NCBI GenBank assembly: GCA_050249695.1
Contig: JBFWQA010000001.1
Coordinates: forward strand, 558,001 to 622,000
Direction: 5' to 3'
Length of the DNA stretch: 64,000 nt
DNA from: JACKJP01 sp050249695
GTDB taxonomy: Bacteria > Pseudomonadota > Alphaproteobacteria > Rhizobiales > Tepidamorphaceae
Shown: positions 59,440 through 64,000 of the stretch, piece by piece
How positions within the stretch are numbered: the stretch's first letter is position 1
How the letters are laid out: the number at the start of each line of letters is the position of its first letter
The notes under the pieces: model-generated
Databases searched by the model: none
What the model was told of the DNA's origin: nothing
What the model saw: only the letters and a program-made list of their open reading frames with translations
Translations under genes and position numbers: made by a program

Positions 59440-60015
59440 CTAACCGTCGCCGCCACCGCCCAGCGCGTTGGCGAAGATCTGCTTGAGCAGGGTGTTTTCC
59501 TCGCCCGTTGTCGGCGTGCTGCGGGCGACGAAGTCGAAGACGGCGCCGTCCTGGAGACCGTAGTCGGCAATTCGCGAGACGCGGTCATCTGCATCGAAAT
59601 AGACCGCCATGACGCGCTGGTCGACCACGACCGGCTTCTGCGCCGGGCGGCGCTCGGTCACCTGCGAGATGTAATAGTAGACCGTGTTGCCGAAGGTCGC
59701 GGTGGTCGAAGGCGTACCGAGAACGAATTCGACCTGCTCACGGCTGGCGCCGACCGGCACCTGTTCGACCGTATCCTTTGAGAACACGTAGCCGTGCGCG
59801 GTGCGCTGGTTGATGCTGTCGAAGCGGATGTTCTTGGAGAGACGGTTGCTCTTCAGGTTGCGGCTGATGTCGGACGCGGTATCGCCGATGCTGCCGCCGG
59901 AACCGCAGCCGGCCACCAGGAGCGCCGCCAGCAGGGGCGCTGCCGCACCCAGAGCGCGGCGCCGGATCGAAGCGGGCTTGACGCTCGCTTGCGCATTCTT
60001 TTGAAACATGGTCAT
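59440..60015 (-). CDS. bamE: BamE/SmpA-type outer-membrane assembly lipoprotein
   Basis: 191 residues from the ATG at 60015; a second ATG two codons on (60009) is possible. The signal peptide ends in the lipobox LVAGC. The BamE fold follows: INQRTAHGYVF, VEQVPVGASREQVEFVLGTPS, YYYISQVTERRP and VVVDQRVMAVYFDADDRVS. It stabilises the BAM complex on the periplasmic side of the outer membrane. The linker before the domain is longer than in E. coli. It is divergent from the CBP3-type gene with 95 bases between. Confidence 0.92.
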   Translation of the reverse strand: MTMFQKNAQASVKPASIRRRALGAAAPLLAALLVAGCGSGGSIGDTASDISRNLKSNRLSKNIRFDSINQRTAHGYVFSKDTVEQVPVGASREQVEFVLGTPSTTATFGNTVYYYISQVTERRPAQKPVVVDQRVMAVYFDADDRVSRIADYGLQDGAVFDFVARSTPTTGEENTLLKQIFANALGGGGDG

Positions 60016-60110
60016 ACGGCCTCGACTAACGCGAATTTCGCCAGCACCGCTACAGCCTGTATTGTGAATTTGCAACCGTGGCGGCGTTGGCGTCTGGATT
60101 GGAGCGGCAA

Positions 60111-60650
60111 GTGATCAGGAACTTTCTGGCGAGAATGAGGGCGCCCGAGCCCCCGCGCCAGCTTTACGAAGCAATCGTGGCGCAGGCGCGGCAGCCGGTC
60201 TTCTATACCGATTTCGGGGTCGCCGACGATGTCGAGGGACGTTTCGAGATGATCGTCATGCATCTCGTGCTGGTTCTGGACCGCACGCAGCAGCTCGGCG
60301 AGCCGGGCCGCATCGCCGGCCAGGCGCTGTTCGACCTCTTCTTTCGCGATATGGATCGCTCCCTGCGCGAGATGGGGACAGGCGATCTCGCGGTGCCGAA
60401 GCGCATCCGGCGCATGGCGGAAAATGTCTATGGCCGCGCCGATGTCTATCGCGCGGCACTTTCCGGCGATGACGTGCACGCGCTGCAATCGGCCATCGAG
60501 CGCAATGTCCGTCCCGCTGGAGCCGGCGCGGCCGACAGGCTCGCCGCCTACATGCGTGAGAATTGGCAGGCGCTGCAGTCGCATGATCTCGATGCACTCA
60601 TTGACGGCGAGGTCGCATGGGTCTCGCCGCGTGCGGCCGCGCCGGTTTGA
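60111..60650 (+). CDS. Ubiquinol-cytochrome c chaperone (CBP3/UQCC1-like)
   Basis: 179 residues from a GTG at 60111 after GGAGCGGCAA; an upstream in-frame GTG (60078) has no ribosome site. The all-helical family shows YEAIVAQARQPVFYTDFGV, FEMIVMHLVLVLDR, QALFDLFFRDMDRSLREMG, VPKRIRRMAENVYGR and YRAAL. Mitochondrial homologues assist assembly of cytochrome b in the bc1 complex, so a role in respiratory complex III biogenesis is likely. yceD follows after 3 bases. Confidence 0.9.
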   Translation: MIRNFLARMRAPEPPRQLYEAIVAQARQPVFYTDFGVADDVEGRFEMIVMHLVLVLDRTQQLGEPGRIAGQALFDLFFRDMDRSLREMGTGDLAVPKRIRRMAENVYGRADVYRAALSGDDVHALQSAIERNVRPAGAGAADRLAAYMRENWQALQSHDLDALIDGEVAWVSPRAAAPV

Positions 60651-60653
60651 ACC

Positions 60654-61178
60654 ATGAATGAAGAACGGCCCATCCTGCAGTTGACCGTCGCGCGCGACGA
60701 GGTGCCGCCGCAAGGTCTGAAAAGGCGCTTCAACGCCGATGCAGCGCAACGTGCAGCCCTTGCGCGGCGTTACGGGCTGGAGGCGGTGGAAAGCTTCGAA
60801 GGCGAAGTCGAGCTGCGCCCATGGAGGCGGGAGGGGCTGGCCGCCACCGGGCGCGTGGAGGCGAAAGTCGTACAGCGCTGCGTCGTGACGCTGGAGCCGG
60901 TGGACAACGCCATCGGCGAGGACATCGACGTCCGCTTCGATCCGGAGCCCGGGACGGCGCCGGTCGATGCCGAAGACGACCCGCCGGAGCCGATGGTGGC
61001 GGGCCGGGCGGACATCGGGCGGATCGTGGAGGAATTCTTCGCGCTCGGGATCGACCTTTACCCGCGCAAACCGGGCGTCGTCTTCGAGACCGGGAAGGCC
61101 GCAGGGGACGAAGGAGCCGATACCGACAATCCGTTCCGCGCGCTGGACGCCCTGCGCAAGGGGCGAAAGGACGGCTGA
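60654..61178 (+). CDS. yceD: DUF177/YceD-family protein
   Basis: 174 residues. The DUF177 core is VEAKVVQRCVVTLEPVDNAI with its single Cys, and DIGRIVEEFFALGIDLYPRKPG near the C-terminus (quoted as IVEEFFALGIDLYPRKPG). YceD proteins affect 23S rRNA accumulation or processing. In most bacteria rpmF (L32) and then plsX follow. Here rpmF is missing from the 119-base gap before plsX, a familiar alphaproteobacterial variation. Confidence 0.9.
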   Translation: MNEERPILQLTVARDEVPPQGLKRRFNADAAQRAALARRYGLEAVESFEGEVELRPWRREGLAATGRVEAKVVQRCVVTLEPVDNAIGEDIDVRFDPEPGTAPVDAEDDPPEPMVAGRADIGRIVEEFFALGIDLYPRKPGVVFETGKAAGDEGADTDNPFRALDALRKGRKDG

Positions 61179-61297
61179 AAAGTGCGCCAAGCCGCCCAGT
61201 TTGCTGTTGTACCGGCAATTCAAACCGCTATTGTCCGCACGGACGGGCGGGCCTCTTTCGCGAAGATGCCGCCAAAAAGGACAAAAAGACCCGCGGC

Positions 61298-62350
61298 ATG
61301 AGCGAAACAGTCCGGATATCAATCGACGCGATGGGCGGCGATGTCGGCCCTGAGGTCGTCATTCCCGGTTGTGCTCTTGCCCTTGAGCGCCACCCCGGCG
61401 TGGCCTTCCTGCTATTCGGCGATGAAGCGAAAATCCGCCCGTTGCTGGAGCGTCACCAGGCACTGAAGGCGGCCTCCACGATCGTTCATACCGACGTCAT
61501 GGTGCGGATGGACGCCAAGCCGAGTCAGGCGCTGCGCCATGGCCGCCGGCGGTCCAGCATGTGGCTTGCCCTCGAGGCCGTCGGGCGCAAGGAAGCCGAT
61601 ATTGCGATTTCCGCAGGCAACACCGGCGCCCTGATGGCGATGGCCAAGTTTGCCCTGCGCACCATGGCCAATGTCGACAGACCGGCGATTGCCGCGACAT
61701 GGCCGACGCTGCGCGGCGAGTCCATCGTCCTCGATCTCGGCGCCACAATCGGCGCCGACGCCTGGCAGCTGGTCGATTTCGCGGTGATGGGCCAGGCGAT
61801 GGCGCGCGCCGTGCTCGGCGTGGAAAACCCGACGGTCGGCCTGCTGAATATCGGGGTGGAGGAGGTCAAGGGACTTGAGGAAGTCCGTCTGGCGGGCCAG
61901 CTCCTGCGCGGCTCCGATCATCCGATCGACTATCGCGGATTTGTCGAAGGGGACGATATCGGCAAGGGCACCGTGGACGTTGTCGTCACGGAGGGTTTTA
62001 CCGGCAATATCGCGCTGAAGACGGCCGAAGGAACGGCGGTGCAGTTCGCCACCTATCTGCGCGCCGCGATGAACCGGTCGTGGCTGACCAAGCTTGGCGG
62101 GCTGCTGGCACGCAGCGCGTTTGAACAGATGCGCGCGCGTCTCGATCCGCGCAAGGCCAACGGCGGCGTGTTCCTTGGCCTCAACGGCATCGTCGTCAAG
62201 AGCCATGGCGGCACCGATGCGGAAGGCTTTGCGAACGCCGTGGATATTGGTATCGAAGTCGTCCGCTTCCGTTTGCTGGACCATATCGCCAGGGGTCTGG
62301 AGGCATTTCGCGGCAGTCGTCCGCAGGCAGTCGACGGCGCCAGGGAGTAG
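61298..62350 (+). CDS. plsX: Phosphate acyltransferase PlsX
   Basis: 350 residues from the ATG at 61298 (MSETVRISIDAMGGDVGPE); the open frame upstream overlaps yceD and is not used. It makes acyl-phosphate from acyl-ACP to start phospholipid synthesis. Motifs: SIDAMGGDVGPEVVIPG, SMWLALEAVGRKEADIAISAG (quoted as ADIAISAGNTGALMAMAKF), VVTEGFTGNIALKTAEG and GLNGIVVKSHGGTD. fabH follows after 6 bases. Confidence 0.96.
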   Translation: MSETVRISIDAMGGDVGPEVVIPGCALALERHPGVAFLLFGDEAKIRPLLERHQALKAASTIVHTDVMVRMDAKPSQALRHGRRRSSMWLALEAVGRKEADIAISAGNTGALMAMAKFALRTMANVDRPAIAATWPTLRGESIVLDLGATIGADAWQLVDFAVMGQAMARAVLGVENPTVGLLNIGVEEVKGLEEVRLAGQLLRGSDHPIDYRGFVEGDDIGKGTVDVVVTEGFTGNIALKTAEGTAVQFATYLRAAMNRSWLTKLGGLLARSAFEQMRARLDPRKANGGVFLGLNGIVVKSHGGTDAEGFANAVDIGIEVVRFRLLDHIARGLEAFRGSRPQAVDGARE

Positions 62351-62356
62351 TTCCGC

Positions 62357-63331
62357 TTGAGAGAAATACGCTCGATCGTACGCGGCGCGGGTGCTTACCT
62401 GCCCGCCCGCACCATGACCAACAAGGATCTTGCAAAGATCGTCGATACCGATGACGAGTGGATCGTTCAGCGGACCGGAATTCGCGAGCGGCACATCGCC
62501 GCGGATGGCGAATACACGTCGGACATCGCAACCGCGGCGGCCCGCGCGGCCCTCGACAATGCGGGTCTTGCGCCCGCGGACATCGATCTGATTGTGCTCG
62601 CGACGGCGACGCCGGACTATACGTTCCCGGCTACCGCGGTCACGGTGCAGGAGAGGCTGGGCATCGAGCAGGGAACGGCCTTCGATCTGCATGCGGTCTG
62701 CTCCGGCTTCGTGTTCGGCGTTACGACGGCGGACAATTATCTGCGATGCGGCCAGTTCAAGCGCGCGCTGGTCATCGGCGCGGAGACCTTCTCCCGCATC
62801 CTAGACTGGAACGACCGAACCACCTGTGTACTCTTCGGCGACGGCGGCGGCGCGATCGTTCTGGAAGGGGTCGATGCGGCCGATGCCGCCGGCCGCGGCG
62901 TTCTCGCGTCGCGCCTTCGCTCCGATGGGCGGCATCGCGACAAGCTTTACGTCGATGGCGGTCCGTCGACGACGCAGACGGCCGGTCACCTGCGCATGGA
63001 AGGCAGGGAAGTCTTCCGTCACGCGGTCGGCCTGCTTTCCGATGTGATCGAGGGGACTCTCGACGATGCGGGCGTAACGGCGGAGGCCGTCGACTGGTTC
63101 GTCCCTCACCAGGCCAACCAGCGCATTATCTCGGCGACGGCCAGGAAGTTTGGATGGCCGGACGAAAAAGTCGTTTCGACGGTCGCGCAGCACGGAAACA
63201 CGTCGGCGGCCTCGATCCCGCTGGCGCTCGATGTCGCGATCCGCGACGGGCGGATCAAAAAGGGCGATCTGGTTATGATTGAAGCGCTCGGCGGCGGCTT
63301 TACCTGGGGCGCGGCGTTGATCCGCTGGTAA
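62357..63331 (+). CDS. fabH: Beta-ketoacyl-ACP synthase III
   Basis: 324 residues from a TTG at 62357 with GGGAG nine bases upstream, consistent with the conserved IRSIVRGAGAYLP start. It condenses acetyl-CoA with malonyl-ACP to open fatty acid synthesis. Catalytic Cys115 is in HAVCSGFVFG, the His in VPHQANQRII and the Asn in HGNTSAASIPLAL. The pair plsX-fabH is conserved. ihfA follows after 109 bases. Confidence 0.96.
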   Translation: MREIRSIVRGAGAYLPARTMTNKDLAKIVDTDDEWIVQRTGIRERHIAADGEYTSDIATAAARAALDNAGLAPADIDLIVLATATPDYTFPATAVTVQERLGIEQGTAFDLHAVCSGFVFGVTTADNYLRCGQFKRALVIGAETFSRILDWNDRTTCVLFGDGGGAIVLEGVDAADAAGRGVLASRLRSDGRHRDKLYVDGGPSTTQTAGHLRMEGREVFRHAVGLLSDVIEGTLDDAGVTAEAVDWFVPHQANQRIISATARKFGWPDEKVVSTVAQHGNTSAASIPLALDVAIRDGRIKKGDLVMIEALGGGFTWGAALIRW

Positions 63332-63440
63332 GCGGCAATTATTTGTGAACACTGCTGAATTGACGCTTTGAAGCGCGACGGCTAGTAGATTACGCTTACC
63401 TATGGATGATGCGACGCTGGCGGACGACAGGGGGCAGGCC

Positions 63441-63731
63441 ATGACCGGCAAGACGATCACCCGGACCGACTTCTATGAAACCGTTTATCAGAAGGTCGGT
63501 CTGTCCAGGGTCGAATCCGCTGAACTCGTCGAATCCGTTCTGAATGAGATTTCCGGCGCCCTGGAACGGGGAGAAACCGTGAAGCTCTCGTCTTTCGGGT
63601 CTTTCGTCGTGCGCAAGAAGGGACGGCGCATCGGCCGCAATCCGAAAACCGGTGAAGAAGTGCCGATCGAGCCTCGCCGTGTGCTGGTCTTCAAGCCGAG
63701 CGCCGTGCTGAAGGCACGCATCAACAGCTGA
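63441..63731 (+). CDS. ihfA: Integration host factor alpha subunit
   Basis: 96 residues from the ATG at 63441, which follows AGGGGGCAGG; the frame is open back to 63402. It bends DNA as a heterodimer with IHF-beta. Family features: TRTDFYETVYQKVGLSR, ESVLNEISGALERGETVKLSS (quoted as ALERGETVKLSSFGSF) and the beta-arm GRNPKTGEEVPIEPRRVLVF, with the intercalating Pro. The C-terminal tail is shorter than in many rhizobial homologues. MerR follows after 17 bases. Confidence 0.95.
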   Translation: MTGKTITRTDFYETVYQKVGLSRVESAELVESVLNEISGALERGETVKLSSFGSFVVRKKGRRIGRNPKTGEEVPIEPRRVLVFKPSAVLKARINS

Positions 63732-63748
63732 TCGCAATAGCCTGAGCG

Positions 63749-64000
63749 ATGAGCGAAAAGGCCCCTGAAGCGTTCCGGACAATCAGCGAAGTCGCTGATC
63801 TGCTCGATATTCCCCAGCACGTTCTGCGGTTCTGGGAAACCCGGTTCTCGCAGATAAAGCCGCTCAAGCGCGGGGGTGGCCGCCGCTACTATCGCCCCGA
63901 GGATGTCGATCTGCTGCGCGGCATCCGCCATCTTCTTTATGGCGAGGGATATACGATCAAAGGCGTGCAGCGGATCCTCAAGGATCAGGGCCTGCGCTTC
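63749..64000 (+). CDS. MerR-family transcriptional regulator, C-terminus beyond window
   Basis: 84 residues from the ATG at 63749; the gene runs off the window. The N-terminal winged-helix domain shows FRTISEVADLLDIPQHVLRFWETRF, here quoted as ISEVADLLDIPQHVLRFWE, then RRYYRPEDVDLLRGIRHLLY and GYTIKGVQRIL. It lacks a visible metal-binding region in the part present. The same MerR gene follows ihfA in most Hyphomicrobiales, often with a tRNA-Pro gene next; that would lie outside the window. Confidence 0.9.
   Translation, partial: MSEKAPEAFRTISEVADLLDIPQHVLRFWETRFSQIKPLKRGGGRRYYRPEDVDLLRGIRHLLYGEGYTIKGVQRILKDQGLRF

Noticed and set aside
57576..59594. 672-codon minus-strand frame opposite hppA
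   Set aside because: Repetitive Asp/Arg/His mirror sequence of a membrane-protein gene, with no domains.
1..64000. tRNA, rRNA, tmRNA, CRISPR, transposon or prophage features
   Set aside because: No cloverleaf, regular repeat-spacer array, transposase, integrase or phage structural motif was seen on either strand by eye. A tRNAscan, Infernal or CRISPR search would settle this.

Overview
The window reads as a core chromosomal segment of a high-GC alphaproteobacterium, most likely of the order Hyphomicrobiales (Rhizobiales). The evidence is gene content and gene order: accB-accC-aat beside DUF2155 and an NDUFA12 homologue, smpB-UDG-NYN-rpoZ-rsh-pyrE-DUF2062-pdxJ-acpS-lepB-rnc-era-recO, ldtR-ldtP, glyA-nrdR-ribD-ribE-ribH-nusB-thiL, and bamE / CBP3 / yceD-plsX-fabH-ihfA-merR, plus a rhizobial-type porin. 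This assignment rests on family recognition and was not checked by a search. I see no tRNA, rRNA, CRISPR array, insertion sequence, prophage gene or toxin-antitoxin pair.

Layout. 1-3.2 kb: a partial family 2 glycosyltransferase and a PfkB sugar kinase (minus), then a CSS-motif/EAL c-di-GMP phosphodiesterase (plus). 3.4-7.2 kb: the B12-dependent ribonucleotide reductase nrdJ (minus), preceded by an unusually long leader and by two NrdR-box-like sites exactly 31 bp apart. 7.8-9.6 kb: a lone receiver-domain protein, the NDUFA12 homologue and a DUF2155 protein. 9.6-14.5 kb (minus): aat, accC, accB, a DsbA-family oxidoreductase and an M48 metalloprotease. 14.7-18.5 kb: an aminotransferase facing RNase E across a two-way terminator. 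19.2-23.1 kb: an AmiC-type amidase and PBP1A. 23.6-25.9 kb: a porin, a 32-residue membrane micro-protein and a membrane-anchored, Ala/Lys/Pro-rich protein. 25.9-29 kb (minus): an alpha/beta hydrolase and a soluble-type lytic transglycosylase.

29.2-40.3 kb: dapA-smpB, then UDG and NYN on minus, then the long plus-strand run from rpoZ to recO, tightly packed with several ATGA-type overlaps. 40.4-46.9 kb: parC (plus) against bpt, an SLC13 permease, an RDD protein and hemB (minus). 47.1-57 kb (plus): DUF6163, the MarR-type regulator LdtR with its L,D-transpeptidase, a small DUF6898-like protein, glyA, nrdR, the riboflavin genes, nusB, thiL and an MFS transporter. 57.2-64 kb: proton-pumping pyrophosphatase hppA, bamE (minus), a CBP3-type chaperone, yceD, plsX, fabH, ihfA and a partial MerR regulator.

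How the genes fit together. Cell-envelope building recurs: PBP1A, amidase, lytic transglycosylase, L,D-transpeptidase, DapA for meso-DAP, BamE, the porin and the lipid genes accBC, plsX, fabH and acpS. A second theme is nucleotide supply: nrdJ with apparent NrdR operators, nrdR itself, pyrE and glyA. A third is RNA decay and stringent or second-messenger signalling: RNase E, RNase III, Rsh and the EAL protein. I found no convincing undescribed multi-gene system. The most informative new observations are the tandem NrdR sites with a 318-nt leader in front of nrdJ, and the overlooked 32-codon membrane micro-gene next to a protein with a near-identical membrane anchor.
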